This document shows, in pieces, positions 35,071 through 44,259 of a stretch of 64,000 nucleotides of DNA (the stretch's first letter is position 1; the number at the start of each line of letters is the position of its first letter). The position numbers and the translations under genes were made by a program. The DNA is from Gordonia amarae NBRC 15530 (GTDB lineage Bacteria; Actinomycetota; Actinomycetes; Mycobacteriales; Mycobacteriaceae). The stretch covers positions 1 to 64,000 of the forward strand of contig NZ_BAED01000048.1 in NCBI RefSeq assembly GCF_000241345.1. Direction: 5' to 3'. Below the pieces are notes generated by a model. That model ran no database searches and had not been told where the DNA came from. It saw only the letters and a program-made list of their open reading frames with translations.

Positions 35071-36486
35071 GTGCGCAGACGCATCCTCTACTCGATGGTC
35101 GCCATGGTCGTGGCGGTCGGCCTGCTGCTCGGTATCCCGCTCGCGGTCATCGCCTGGTGGTGGGTGGCCGACAACGCCCGCCAGGACCTCGACAGCCGGA
35201 TCAAGGCGATCGCCGACCAACTCATCCGGCAGGAGGGTGAGGCGGGGTCGATCCGGCCCGGGCAACTCGATGTCGACGCTTTCGGCGTACTGCTCCCGGA
35301 CGGCGGCAGGCTCACCATCCACTACCCGGTGACCGGTGCCGCCCACGCGACGGACCGCCCCGACAGGGTGGAGACGCGGGTGATCGGTGCGAACATCGAC
35401 GGACACACCGTGTCGGACTCGATCGCGCTCGGCGCCGCGGGCTCCCTCCTGCTGGAGATCCCCGCCTCGGACGTGCACAACGACCAGTTGTTCGCCATCG
35501 GCATCGTAGCGATGGTGATGGCGGCGTCGGTGGCGGCGGGGACGGGCGTGGCCGCGGTGACCGCCGGGCGACTGGCGGACCCGCTCATCGATCTGGCCGA
35601 CCGGGCCGCGGCGATGGGCCGTGGCGAGTTCGGCGCCCACTGGCGCCGGTACGGGATCAGCGAACTCGACCGCGTCTCGTCGGCGCTGGGCGATGCCAAC
35701 GCGGAGATCGCGCTGCGTCTCGAACGCGAACGCGAAACAGTGGGCGACGTGTCCCATCAGCTGCGCAGCCGGCTCACCGCCATCCAGTTGCGCCTCGACG
35801 AACTCACCCTGCACGAGGATCCCGCCGTCGTCATCGAGGCGGAGGCCGGTCTGGAACAGGTCGACCGGCTCGCCCGTGAGCTCGACGAGTTCGTCGCGCA
35901 GTCACGTGAGGAGGCGGCTCCGTCCCAGCCCGTCGACGTCGGCCACACGGTCGCGACGCTGGTCAGCGACTTCGCCCCGGCATTCGCGTCGCGGGGACGA
36001 ACGCTCGTGACCCGCGGCGGCACCGAGACTATCGCGGCGAGCAGCCGGCCGGGGCGGCTGCGTGAGGCACTCAGCGTGCTGGTCGACAACGCACTCATGC
36101 ACGGGGCGGGTCAGTGCCGTATCGAGATCGGCGAGTTGTCGAGCGGCCTCGTGCGCATCACGGTCCGTGACGACGGGCCGGGGGTGGCCGATGACCTGGC
36201 GGTCATGATTTTCCGGCGCGGCTTCTCCGTCGGCCGCGGCAACGGTGTCGGCCTGTCGCTGGCGCGGGCGCTGATCGAGGCCGACGGCGGACGGCTCGAA
36301 CTCGGTTCCCGGCGTCCGCCGGTGTTCTCGATCGTCGTGCCGGCCTGGCCCGCGGACGACATGACGGGCGACGACACGACGGGCGGGGGGTCCTCGGCGG
36401 GACGATCGCGGGGGCTGGGGTCAGCCGGGCTCGCGGATCCCACGAGGAGTCCCGAGATCACGCGTGGCCGAGTTCCTCACCGTTGA
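35071..36486 (+). CDS. Sensor histidine kinase
   Basis: The 471-residue membrane kinase has a first helix at about 8–32, an extracytoplasmic sensor loop of about 100 residues and a second helix near 141–165. HAMP, HisKA (phosphorylated H229 in DVSHQLRSRL) and an HATPase_c domain with N-box DNALMHGAG and G-boxes DDGPGVADD and GNGVGLSLA follow. After about residue 430 the C-terminus is a Gly/Ser/Thr-rich tail. The last 29 bases overlap the convergent gtrA gene and the stop codon is supplied by a 15-bp tandem repeat. Start is GTG. It should phosphorylate the adjacent OmpR-type regulator. Confidence 0.9.
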   Translation: MRRRILYSMVAMVVAVGLLLGIPLAVIAWWWVADNARQDLDSRIKAIADQLIRQEGEAGSIRPGQLDVDAFGVLLPDGGRLTIHYPVTGAAHATDRPDRVETRVIGANIDGHTVSDSIALGAAGSLLLEIPASDVHNDQLFAIGIVAMVMAASVAAGTGVAAVTAGRLADPLIDLADRAAAMGRGEFGAHWRRYGISELDRVSSALGDANAEIALRLERERETVGDVSHQLRSRLTAIQLRLDELTLHEDPAVVIEAEAGLEQVDRLARELDEFVAQSREEAAPSQPVDVGHTVATLVSDFAPAFASRGRTLVTRGGTETIAASSRPGRLREALSVLVDNALMHGAGQCRIEIGELSSGLVRITVRDDGPGVADDLAVMIFRRGFSVGRGNGVGLSLARALIEADGGRLELGSRRPPVFSIVVPAWPADDMTGDDTTGGGSSAGRSRGLGSAGLADPTRSPEITRGRVPHR

Positions 36487-37054
36487 GTTCGTCACCGTTG
36501 AGTTCGTCACCGTTGACTTCGTCGCCGGTGCGGGTGTTGTCGCCGGCAGGCTGGTGCTCGCCGAGAATGGCCACGTCGGCCTCCGGGAAGGCGAACTTGC
36601 GCAACGCCCAGAACCGGAAGCCCATCTGCAGCAGGTTGCCGATGATGAAACCGAGGACGAAGTCGACGACAGCCAGCTCCAGAGTTCCCAGGTTTTCGCG
36701 GAGGCTGAACACGTTGTTCGCGAACCACAGCGGGGCGGCCTGCAATCCGACACCGATCCCGCTGATCCCGAAGAACAGCAGCGCCTCGTGGTGTACCTGG
36801 TGCCCGCCACGGTTCTTGAACGCCCATTCGCGGTTCAGGACGTAGCTCAGGATGGTCGCGAGAACACCTGAGATGATCTTGGCGATCACCGGCTTCTGCT
36901 CCAGCACCGTCAGGCTCAGCGCGAAGTACACCGCCATGTCAAAGACAAATGTGGTGCCTCCGACGAGTGCGAACTTGATCAGTTCGTGGTGTTGCCTCGC
37001 GAGCTCGTGTAGGGGGCCGGGTAACCGGTCGACCAGCTCATCGATAAAGGGCAC
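36458..37054 (-). CDS. GtrA-like membrane protein
   Basis: This 198-residue protein has four membrane helices and the GtrA/DPMS signature (KFALVGGTTFVFDMAVYF, YVLNREWAFKNR and FRFWALRKFAF), as in Rv3277. GtrA proteins are thought to flip or hand over polyprenyl-linked sugars for cell-wall glycan modification. The acidic C-terminal tail carries imperfect NGDEL repeats encoded by a 15-bp tandem repeat. GTG at 37054 gives the expected start. TACACT eight bases upstream suggests little or no leader. purK is divergent. Confidence 0.85.
   Translation of the reverse strand: MPFIDELVDRLPGPLHELARQHHELIKFALVGGTTFVFDMAVYFALSLTVLEQKPVIAKIISGVLATILSYVLNREWAFKNRGGHQVHHEALLFFGISGIGVGLQAAPLWFANNVFSLRENLGTLELAVVDFVLGFIIGNLLQMGFRFWALRKFAFPEADVAILGEHQPAGDNTRTGDEVNGDELNGDELNGEELGHA
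36481..36525. repeat. 15-bp tandem repeat, three units
   Basis: The unit CGTTGAGTTCGTCAC occurs twice exactly and a third time with two changes. On the minus strand it encodes the NGDEL-like repeats of the GtrA tail. On the plus strand the first unit contains the stop codon of the histidine kinase gene (TGA at 36484). Confidence 0.9.
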
Positions 37055-37134
37055 AAGATCCGAGTGTACGAAACGATCGGCATGTGGTGCCCGTCTCGGC
37101 CACGATGTGCGGTTCGTGAGCGGGACGTGCCACC

Positions 37135-38400
37135 ATGTCAACCGTGAGTTCTGAGCCAGCCGCGAGTACCCGGCACGCAGGCCCGATGCCGACGGTGACC
37201 ATGATCGGAGGGGGCCAGCTGGCCCGCATGACCCATCAGGCCGCGATCGCCCTCGGTCAGTGCCTGCGGGTGCTGGCGGCCTCCCCGGGCGACCCGGCGG
37301 CGGTGGTGAGCGCGGACGTCGTGATCGGGTCGCACGAGAACATCGACGACCTGCGCCGCGCCGCACAGGGCGCCACCGCGCTCACCTTCGACCATGAAGG
37401 TGTGCCGCTGGAACATCTGCGGACGCTCGAAGCCGAGGGGGTGCAGGTCCGCCCGCCGTCAAAAGCACTGCACTTCGCCCAGGACAAGCTGGCGATGCGG
37501 GTGCGGCTGGCCGAGCTGGGGCTGCCGGTTCCCGATTTCGCCGATCTCGGCGGATCCGACCGCGAGGCCGCCCGGACCCGGCTCACGGAGTTCGGCGACA
37601 CCCACGACTGGTCGGTGGTCCTCAAGGCCGTGCGCGGCGGCTACGACGGCCGCGGAGTCTGGCTCACCGACACCCGCGACGAGGCGCTGGCGGTGTTCGA
37701 CGAGAACTTCGGCAAGGGTGCTGAGCTGATCGTGGAACAGAAGGTGCCGATGCGGCGCGAACTGTCGGCGCTCGTCGCCCGGTCGCCGTTCGGTCAGGGC
37801 GCGGCATGGCCGGTCGTCGAGACGGTGCAGCGCAAGGGACAGTGCGCGGTGGTGCTGGCACCGGCACCCGATCTCGATGAGGCGGTGGCCGAGGAGGCCC
37901 AGCAGCTGTCGCTGCGGCTGGCGGCCGAACTCGGCGTGGTCGGGGTGATGGCGATGGAGTTGTTCGAGACCGTGGGCGAGGACGGCGGTCCGGGCCGGCT
38001 GGTGGTCAACGAATTGGCGATGCGCCCGCACAACAGCGGCCACTGGACGATGGATGGCGCGGTCACCTCCCAGTTCGAGCAGCACGTGCGTGCCGTCCTG
38101 GACTATCCGCTCGGCGACACCTCACCGCGTGCGCCGGTGACCGTGATGGCGAACATCCTCGGCGCCGAGCAGGCCCCGTCGATGTCGATGGACGAGCGGC
38201 TGCACCACCTGTTCGCCCGGATGCCCGAGGCCAAGGTCCACCTGTACGGCAAGGGGGAGCGGCCCGACCGCAAGATCGGGCATGTCAATATCGTGGGCGC
38301 AGCAGATGACGGCGTCGAGGACGTCCGGGAGCGGGCCGAACGGGCCGCGCACTGGATGTCCCGCGCCGAATGGACCGACGGATGGGACCCGCATTCATGA
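37135..38400 (+). CDS. purK: N5-carboxyaminoimidazole ribonucleotide synthase
   Basis: The 421-residue ATP-grasp enzyme converts aminoimidazole ribonucleotide, ATP and bicarbonate to N5-CAIR in purine synthesis. It starts with the Rossmann-like [11 protein letters not shown] near residue 22 and contains [13 protein letters not shown] near 161 and the metal site [13 protein letters not shown] near 304. A GTG three codons downstream of the ATG is an alternative start. The stop overlaps purE by four bases (ATGA), so PurK and PurE, which act in sequence, are co-translated. It is divergent from gtrA across 80 bases. Confidence 0.95.
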   Translation: MSTVSSEPAASTRHAGPMPTVTMIGGGQLARMTHQAAIALGQCLRVLAASPGDPAAVVSADVVIGSHENIDDLRRAAQGATALTFDHEGVPLEHLRTLEAEGVQVRPPSKALHFAQDKLAMRVRLAELGLPVPDFADLGGSDREAARTRLTEFGDTHDWSVVLKAVRGGYDGRGVWLTDTRDEALAVFDENFGKGAELIVEQKVPMRRELSALVARSPFGQGAAWPVVETVQRKGQCAVVLAPAPDLDEAVAEEAQQLSLRLAAELGVVGVMAMELFETVGEDGGPGRLVVNELAMRPHNSGHWTMDGAVTSQFEQHVRAVLDYPLGDTSPRAPVTVMANILGAEQAPSMSMDERLHHLFARMPEAKVHLYGKGERPDRKIGHVNIVGAADDGVEDVRERAERAAHWMSRAEWTDGWDPHS

Positions 38401-38975
38401 CCGACAGCGACGACGGACAGTCCGGCGGCACCGAGACCGGTGCGCAGGATGTGGCCGCCGGCGGGGCCGCGCCCGCCGGTCCCCGGGTGGGGCTGATCAT
38501 GGGCAGCGACTCGGACTGGCCGACGATGCAGGCCGCCGCCGAGGCGCTCGCCGAATTCGAGGTGCCCTTCGAGGTGGGCGTGGTGTCGGCGCACCGCACC
38601 CCGCAGCGCATGCTGAACTACGCCGCCGGAGCGGCCGGCCGCGGCATCTCGGTGATCATCGCCGGCGCGGGCGGCGCCGCGCACCTGCCGGGGATGGTCG
38701 CCTCGGCGACCCCACTGCCCGTGATCGGTGTCCCGGTCCCGCTCAAGTACCTCGACGGTATGGATTCGCTGCTCTCGATCGTGCAGATGCCCGCGGGCGT
38801 CCCGGTCGCGACGGTGTCCATCGGTGGGGCCCGCAACGCGGGTCTGCTCGCGGTGCGCATCCTCGCCGCGTCGGACCCGGTGTTGCTGGAGCGGATGGCC
38901 GCGTTCCAGCGGGAGCTGGAGTCGATGGTGCTCGACAAGGACGCCGCGCTCCGCGACAAACTGCTCGGCGAGTAG
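38397..38975 (+). CDS. purE: N5-carboxyaminoimidazole ribonucleotide mutase
   Basis: The 192-residue PurE moves the carboxyl group of N5-CAIR to give CAIR. Class I motifs are clear: [10 protein letters not shown] near 42, [11 protein letters not shown] near 69 with the catalytic His, [13 protein letters not shown] near 94 and [16 protein letters not shown] near 145. An extra acidic N-terminal segment of about 30 residues precedes the core. The start is set by the four-base overlap with purK. Confidence 0.95.
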   Translation: MTDSDDGQSGGTETGAQDVAAGGAAPAGPRVGLIMGSDSDWPTMQAAAEALAEFEVPFEVGVVSAHRTPQRMLNYAAGAAGRGISVIIAGAGGAAHLPGMVASATPLPVIGVPVPLKYLDGMDSLLSIVQMPAGVPVATVSIGGARNAGLLAVRILAASDPVLLERMAAFQRELESMVLDKDAALRDKLLGE

Positions 38976-39002
38976 CGCGCCGGCCCGATAGCGTGCCGGA
39001 TC

Positions 39003-39737
39003 TCAGGCGAGGATCAGCGTCGCCTTCTCGGTCTGCGCGCGGCGCTCGGTGCCGCCGTCGGCGGGGTGGGCCACCGACACGAGCGACGCGCCCCGCGCCA
39101 GCACCGACACCAGATTGCGGGTGAGCGCGTCCGCGTCGTCCCAGCCGCGGACCGACAGCACACGCGCCCCCGGGGTCACGCCGTCCGCGTCGGCCTGCCG
39201 CCCGGCGGCCGCCAGCACCTCCGCGGTGGTGGCGCCGTTCAGCGCGGCATCGGCACGCACCCGCGCCGCGTAGTTGTCACCGTGCACCCGGACCGCCGTC
39301 GAGAAATCGGTGACGCCGGGCGGCAGGTCGCGCATGGGAAGGGCGAACGGGTCGAGTGAGGTGACGATGACCTCGTCGGCGTCGTCGTAGGCGCTGAGCC
39401 CGGCCGGCGAGGTGAACACTGCGACCGCGTCGTCGTACTCCGCGGGGCTGTCGAACCGGACCTGCGCCCCGGCCCACCAGCAGCCGAGCAGGATCGCCGC
39501 GGTCTGCCAATGATGCGGCAGGTCGACGACGATCACGTCCCCGGGCCCCGCGCCCAGCTCGTCGACGACGAAGTTGGCGGTCTTGGCGGCCCAGTTGCCC
39601 AGCGTCGCCGCCGACAGCTCGGTGCGTTCGCCGGTCGCGTCGTCGTAGAACGTCAGCATCGGGCGGGTCCAGTCGCCGATCGTCCCGAACACGGCAGCGG
39701 TGACCGTGGGGGAGCCGGCGGCGGAAGCGGAGGACAT
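39003..39737 (-). CDS. TIGR03089-family protein, truncated AMP-ligase-like
   Basis: The 244-residue protein resembles only the N-terminal subdomain of AMP-forming acyl-CoA synthetases (WAAKTANFVVDELGAGPGDVI, then LPHHWQTAAILLGCWWAGA). It lacks the phosphate-binding and adenylate motifs, so it probably does not activate acids itself. This family is restricted to actinobacteria and commonly lies near the LCP–rmlD–wbbL cell-wall genes, as here, but has no known function. GAAAGG precedes the ATG. It is convergent with purE and downstream of the LCP gene on the same strand, 59 bases away. Confidence 0.8.
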   Translation of the reverse strand: MSSASAAGSPTVTAAVFGTIGDWTRPMLTFYDDATGERTELSAATLGNWAAKTANFVVDELGAGPGDVIVVDLPHHWQTAAILLGCWWAGAQVRFDSPAEYDDAVAVFTSPAGLSAYDDADEVIVTSLDPFALPMRDLPPGVTDFSTAVRVHGDNYAARVRADAALNGATTAEVLAAAGRQADADGVTPGARVLSVRGWDDADALTRNLVSVLARGASLVSVAHPADGGTERRAQTEKATLILA

Positions 39738-39796
39738 GGGAGTGCCTTTCGGTCGTCAGCAGAACCGGGCCCAGCGTATCCGCCGCCCGAACCCGG

Positions 39797-42232
39797 TCAG
39801 TTGACGCACATGGGGCCGTCGGACTCGGCGGTGATCGGCGAACGGTTGCCGCCCGGTGCCGAATTGACGTCCTCACCGTTCTGCTGCGTCTGCGCGATCT
39901 CGTTGGTCGGATCGGCCGGGGAGCCCGGTCCGGCATACGAATTGGTGAGGATCACCCGCAGCTGCTTCTCCGGCACGGACTTGTCCTCGCGGACGGTCAG
40001 CCCGCCGAGGTCCTTGGCCAGTTTGCGTGCGCCCGCATCGTCCTTGGAGTGTGCCACGATCACCGAATCCAGGTCGTTCGTACCGGCCGTCGCCGTCTTG
40101 CCGCGCTGATATCCCTTGCCGGACAAGATATTCGACACGTTCGATGCCAGGCCGTCGACGGTGCCGCCGTTGGTGACATCCACGATGTAGTCGCCGCGCT
40201 CGGCGTCCTTGGACTTGTCCTTGTCGCTCTTGAGGAGATTCTCGGTGGCCTTCTTGACCTGGGCCGGATCCACCTGGACGACGCTCTGCCTGCCGTCCTC
40301 GCTCCACCCGTGTTCGGTGATCACCGGGATCGTGGAGAACTTGATGTTGCCGCCGCTGAGGTCCTTGAGCTGCTGCACGAATCTCACGATGTCCCAGCCG
40401 TCGTCGATCACGATCGACCGCGCCGCGGCGCGCTGCAGCTCCGATACCTTCGACGGGCTCGTCAATGTCTTGGCGGACAACACCTTCTGCGCGAGCGAGG
40501 CCATGAACACCTGCTGGCGGGTGATCCGGTCGAGGTCCCCGCGCGGCAGGTCGTGCCGCTGGCGGACGAAGCTCAGCGCCTTCGGGCCCGTCAGGGTCTG
40601 CTTGCCGGCCCGGAATCGGGCACCCGAAAGCGGTTCGGACACAGGGTTCTTCAAGCACACATCGACGCCGCCGACGGCGTTGGTGAGCAGCACGAAGCCG
40701 AGCAGCCCGACCTCGGCGTAATGATCGACCCGCACCCCGGTCAGGTTGGACACGGTGTCGATCAACGCTTTCCGGCCCGCCTTGGTGCCGTCGTCCTCGG
40801 CCTCCTTCTCCGGCTTTCCGGATTCGACGGCCTCGCGGCGCACGTGCTCGCGGGTTGCGCCGTAGGCGGCGTTGATCTTGCTCATCCCGATACCCGGAAC
40901 GTCGACATACGAGTCGCGGGGAATGGAGATGGCCGTCGCCGACGAGCCGTCGTTCGGGATACGGATCAACAGGATCGTGTCGGTGTTGGTGGCCACATCG
41001 TCGGCCGACCGCAGCCACCGCAATTCCTTGGCGTCCAGCGGGTTTCCCTTGGCGTCGGTACGTGAGTCGGTGCCCACGAGCAGAATGTCGGTGGCGCCGT
41101 CACCACCGCCGCCGAGGCCGAGTCCCGACAACTGTGTGACGCTCTCGCGGAGATCGGAAATGCTGTGCCAGGCGTAGCCGGTGCACACCAGGACGGTCAC
41201 GCTCAGCAGTGCCACCAGCATGCGCGAGACATTGTGGCGCTCGCGCATCGCCGTGCGCACCGCGCCCGCGACGCCCGCCGGTGGCGGTGTGGAGGCGGCT
41301 GTGGTCTTGCCGGACTCTGCGAGCGTGGCCGCGGGTGCGATATCCGGGGCGCCGCCGGACGTCGTGGCCGTGTCGTCGGCGGTGACGGTGTCCGGCTCGT
41401 CCGGTGTGACGACCGACGGCGCGGAAGCCTTCTCTTTGGGTTGAGCCGTGCGCGGGGTGGGCTTCTTCCGTTTCGGTGCTGTCTTGTCGGCAGCCGGGCC
41501 CGAAGTCTTGGTCGGGACCTTGCCTGAGGTCTTGTCGGGGGTCGCCGGGTTCGCATCGCCGCCCGGTCGCCGGACGCGACGACGGGGAGCGTCGTCCCGA
41601 TCCGCCGCCCCGCGCCGCGGTGAGGTGTGGATCTCGCCGGACGAACGGCGAACGTCCAGGTCGTGGCCGTCGCGGGGATCACCGGGCAGCCGCGTGGGCG
41701 CCGATCGGCGATCGGTGGCACGGCGGTCGGCGGCGGGCTTGCGACCACGTCGGCGCTCGTCGGAAGCTGCGGGCCGGCGTTGTGGTGTGTCTCGATGGAT
41801 CTCGCCGCTCGCCCGGTCCGGGGACCGATCCACCCGGCGTGCCGGCGGTTCGGTGCCGCGTCCACGCGGATCCGTCTCGCGTCGTTCACCGGCCCGGGGA
41901 CGATCACCGGCGCGGGGGCGGTCACCACGTTCGGCGGCCGCACGTACACGCGGCTCGGCGCCGCGACGCACCGGACGTCCATCCTCATCACCACGCACCG
42001 GCGGCAGCGTCCGCCTGGGCTCGCCCGAGCGCTCACCCCGCACCCGACGCGGCGGAACGCCCCGGTCCCGGCGTCGTGAATCCTCAGCCCGCTCGCCGCG
42101 CTCCCGGCGCTGTGGAATGTCAGCTCGCTCGCCGCGCTCCGACTTATGAGCTCGCTCGCTCCGCTCTGACCTATGAGCTCGCTCGCTCCGCTCCCGGCGG
42201 CGCCCGTGCCCGTTGTCTGATCGAGAGTCCAC
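39797..42232 (-). CDS. LytR-CpsA-Psr (LCP) cell-wall glycopolymer ligase
   Basis: The 811-residue protein has an exceptionally long cytoplasmic region (1–335), almost entirely Arg/Glu/Pro/Asp-rich and disordered. One membrane helix follows (about 336–355), then an extracellular LCP domain (about 380–600; ILLVGTDSR, SIPRDSYVDVPG, ALSFVRQRH) and a C-terminal LytR_C domain (about 680–760). LCP enzymes transfer lipid-linked glycopolymers to peptidoglycan; the homologue at this position in mycobacteria (Lcp1) attaches arabinogalactan. Neighbouring rmlD and wbbL build the linker it uses. The gene starts at GTG with no obvious SD. The first 30 residues are encoded by a 27-bp DNA repeat. The disordered region may be a phosphorylation or scaffold platform. 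Confidence 0.88.
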   Translation of the reverse strand: MDSRSDNGHGRRRERSERAHRSERSERAHKSERGERADIPQRRERGERAEDSRRRDRGVPPRRVRGERSGEPRRTLPPVRGDEDGRPVRRGAEPRVRAAAERGDRPRAGDRPRAGERRETDPRGRGTEPPARRVDRSPDRASGEIHRDTPQRRPAASDERRRGRKPAADRRATDRRSAPTRLPGDPRDGHDLDVRRSSGEIHTSPRRGAADRDDAPRRRVRRPGGDANPATPDKTSGKVPTKTSGPAADKTAPKRKKPTPRTAQPKEKASAPSVVTPDEPDTVTADDTATTSGGAPDIAPAATLAESGKTTAASTPPPAGVAGAVRTAMRERHNVSRMLVALLSVTVLVCTGYAWHSISDLRESVTQLSGLGLGGGGDGATDILLVGTDSRTDAKGNPLDAKELRWLRSADDVATNTDTILLIRIPNDGSSATAISIPRDSYVDVPGIGMSKINAAYGATREHVRREAVESGKPEKEAEDDGTKAGRKALIDTVSNLTGVRVDHYAEVGLLGFVLLTNAVGGVDVCLKNPVSEPLSGARFRAGKQTLTGPKALSFVRQRHDLPRGDLDRITRQQVFMASLAQKVLSAKTLTSPSKVSELQRAAARSIVIDDGWDIVRFVQQLKDLSGGNIKFSTIPVITEHGWSEDGRQSVVQVDPAQVKKATENLLKSDKDKSKDAERGDYIVDVTNGGTVDGLASNVSNILSGKGYQRGKTATAGTNDLDSVIVAHSKDDAGARKLAKDLGGLTVREDKSVPEKQLRVILTNSYAGPGSPADPTNEIAQTQQNGEDVNSAPGGNRSPITAESDGPMCVN
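42123..42200. repeat. 27-bp tandem repeat encoding the LCP N-terminus
   Basis: Units at 42123, 42150 and 42177 share GCTCGCTCGCTCCGCTC and the spacer GACCTATGA or close variants. They encode SERSERAH-type peptide repeats at the extreme N-terminus of the LCP protein. Confidence 0.8.
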
Positions 42233-42370
42233 GAGTTAAGCCATTACCTTTCCGGCGAGAAGGGTGGTGCTGGTGTTGAAGGTGCAACGCCAGGCTACTG
42301 GTGTGAAGAGGGAATGCAGTAGCGCAACGCCGGGCGAGTCGTGTGATGCGTTCGGTGAGCAGCAGGCACC

Positions 42371-43291
42371 ATGGTCACCATGACGCGACGACTCTTCGTG
42401 ACCGGTGCGGCCGGACAACTCGGCACCGCTGTGCAGCAGGTGGCGAGCCGCGGTGACGCCCCGCTCACGGTGACGCCATTGACCTCCGCCGACTTCGACA
42501 TCGCCGACTCCGAATCGGTGCGTTCGGCGTTGTCGGGACTCAGCGCTGACGACATCGTGCTCAACTGCGTCGCCTACACCGACGTCGACGGTGCGGAGGA
42601 GGATCACAGCGGTGCGCACGCGGTGAACGTCGACGGACCGGCCCACCTCGTCCGCGTCACCAAGGAGAAGGGGGCCTGGCTCATCCACATCTCCACCGAC
42701 TACGTGTTCTCCGGCACCCCGCCGCGCGTCGCGGACGTCGAAGGCTACGAGCCGGGTGATGTCGGCCCCGACGACACACCCGCCACCGTCTACGGCCGCA
42801 CCAAACTGCGCGGGGAGAACGTCGTCCTGCGAGGCGATCCGTCGAGCACGATCGTGCGTACCGCCTGGCTGTACACAGGGGGACCGGACGCCCGCGATTT
42901 CGTCGGCACGATGCGCAGACTCGAAGCGCAGCGCGACGCCGTCAACGTCGTCAGCGATCAGACCGGATCACCCACCTACGCCCGCGATCTGGCGACCGGG
43001 CTTCTCGAACTCGCCGGCCGCGGCCGCACCGCCGAGACGACCGGCTCAGTCCTGCACGCGACCAACGCCGGCCGGGCCACCTGGTTCGAGTTGGCCGCGC
43101 AGGTGTTCGCCGAGATCGGCGCTGATCCCGCCCGCGTCCACCCGTGCACCACCGCCGATTTCCCGCGGCCCGCACCACGGCCCGCCTACTCGGTCCTGTC
43201 CGGACGGTCCTGGGCGGCAGCAGGGCTCACGCCGCTGCGGGACTGGCGCGAGGCCCTGCACGAGGCCATCGGGGAACCCGGCCGCGGCTGA
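42371..43291 (+). CDS. rmlD: dTDP-4-dehydrorhamnose reductase
   Basis: This 306-residue SDR-family enzyme makes dTDP-L-rhamnose for the arabinogalactan linker. It shows the NAD(P)-binding TGAAGQLG near 11–18, STDYVFSG near 108 and the catalytic YxxxK as YGRTK (Y141, K145). ATG at 42371 has a weak GCAGG before it; a second ATG three codons later is possible. It is divergent from the LCP gene across 138 bases and followed by wbbL, which uses its product. Confidence 0.92.
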   Translation: MVTMTRRLFVTGAAGQLGTAVQQVASRGDAPLTVTPLTSADFDIADSESVRSALSGLSADDIVLNCVAYTDVDGAEEDHSGAHAVNVDGPAHLVRVTKEKGAWLIHISTDYVFSGTPPRVADVEGYEPGDVGPDDTPATVYGRTKLRGENVVLRGDPSSTIVRTAWLYTGGPDARDFVGTMRRLEAQRDAVNVVSDQTGSPTYARDLATGLLELAGRGRTAETTGSVLHATNAGRATWFELAAQVFAEIGADPARVHPCTTADFPRPAPRPAYSVLSGRSWAAAGLTPLRDWREALHEAIGEPGRG

Positions 43292-43353
43292 ATCCGGCAC
43301 TCCGGACGCATGGGCGCGTCGGCGGCACTCGCGGCGGCCACCGGAGGATTGGT

Positions 43354-43359
43354 TACCCT
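43354..43359 (+). promoter_or_regulatory. -10 box of leaderless wbbL promoter
   Basis: TACCCT lies six bases before the wbbL GTG at 43366, although wbbL could also be read through from rmlD. Confidence 0.4.
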
Positions 43360-43365
43360 GTCCCG

Positions 43366-44259
43366 GTGACTTCACAGTTGGCCGTCGTGACGGTGACTTA
43401 CAACTCGGGTGACTATCTGACGACGATGTTGCGCAGCCTCGCCGTGGCCACCACCGAGGAACCGCAGGTCATCATCGCCGACAACGGATCCGTCGACGGC
43501 GCCCCCGAGCGCGCCGAACGTGACTTCCCGTTCGCACGGCTGGTGCGTACCGGCGGCAACGTCGGGTACGGCGGGGCGATGAACAGGGGGGTCGCCGAAC
43601 TCGGGCCCGAGGTCGAGTACGTGGTGATCGTCAACCCCGACGTCGAGTGGTCACCCGGATCGATCGATGAGTTGCTCGCCGCGGCACGGCGCTGGCCCCG
43701 CGCGGGATCGCTGGGACCGCTGATCCGCGAACCCGACGGCTCGGTGTATCCGTCCGCGCGCCGGGTTCCCGACCTGATGACCGGCACCGGCCACGCCGTG
43801 TTCGCGCACATCTGGAAGTCCAACCCGTGGACCGCCGCCTACCGGGCCGACGACGTCGCGCCGAGTGAGCGTCCCGTCGGCTGGCTGTCGGGGGCATGCC
43901 TGCTGCTGCCCAGGGCCGCATTCGACTCGGTCGACGGATTCGACTCGCGGTACTTCATGTACATGGAGGATGTCGATCTCGGCGACCGCCTCGGTAAGGC
44001 CGGCTGGCTCAACGTGTACGTTCCGTCCGCGGTCGTCATCCACACCAAGGGACACGCGGCGGGCAAGAACCCGGAACTGATGCTGCCCGCGCACCACCGC
44101 AGCGCCTACCGCTTTCAGGCCGACCGCAACCCCGGAATCCTGCGCGCACCGCTGCGGCTGGCGTTGCGTGTCGGTTTGGCGTTGCGTTCGAAAGTGGCCG
44201 TGCGCGCGGCCCGCAAAGCTCTGGACAACGAGGGACATGCGACAGGAGATCAACGATGA
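43366..44259 (+). CDS. wbbL: Rhamnosyltransferase WbbL (arabinogalactan linker)
   Basis: The 297-residue family 2 glycosyltransferase adds L-rhamnose to GlcNAc-PP-decaprenol, completing the linker that joins arabinogalactan to peptidoglycan. Visible motifs are the N-terminal VTVTYNSGDYL, GGNVGYGGAMNRG, the metal-binding NPDVEW and the acceptor segment MYMEDVDLGDRLGKAGW. There is no membrane helix. GTG at 43366 gives the family start; longer upstream readings are not similar. The stop overlaps manB by four bases. Confidence 0.92.
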   Translation: MTSQLAVVTVTYNSGDYLTTMLRSLAVATTEEPQVIIADNGSVDGAPERAERDFPFARLVRTGGNVGYGGAMNRGVAELGPEVEYVVIVNPDVEWSPGSIDELLAAARRWPRAGSLGPLIREPDGSVYPSARRVPDLMTGTGHAVFAHIWKSNPWTAAYRADDVAPSERPVGWLSGACLLLPRAAFDSVDGFDSRYFMYMEDVDLGDRLGKAGWLNVYVPSAVVIHTKGHAAGKNPELMLPAHHRSAYRFQADRNPGILRAPLRLALRVGLALRSKVAVRAARKALDNEGHATGDQR

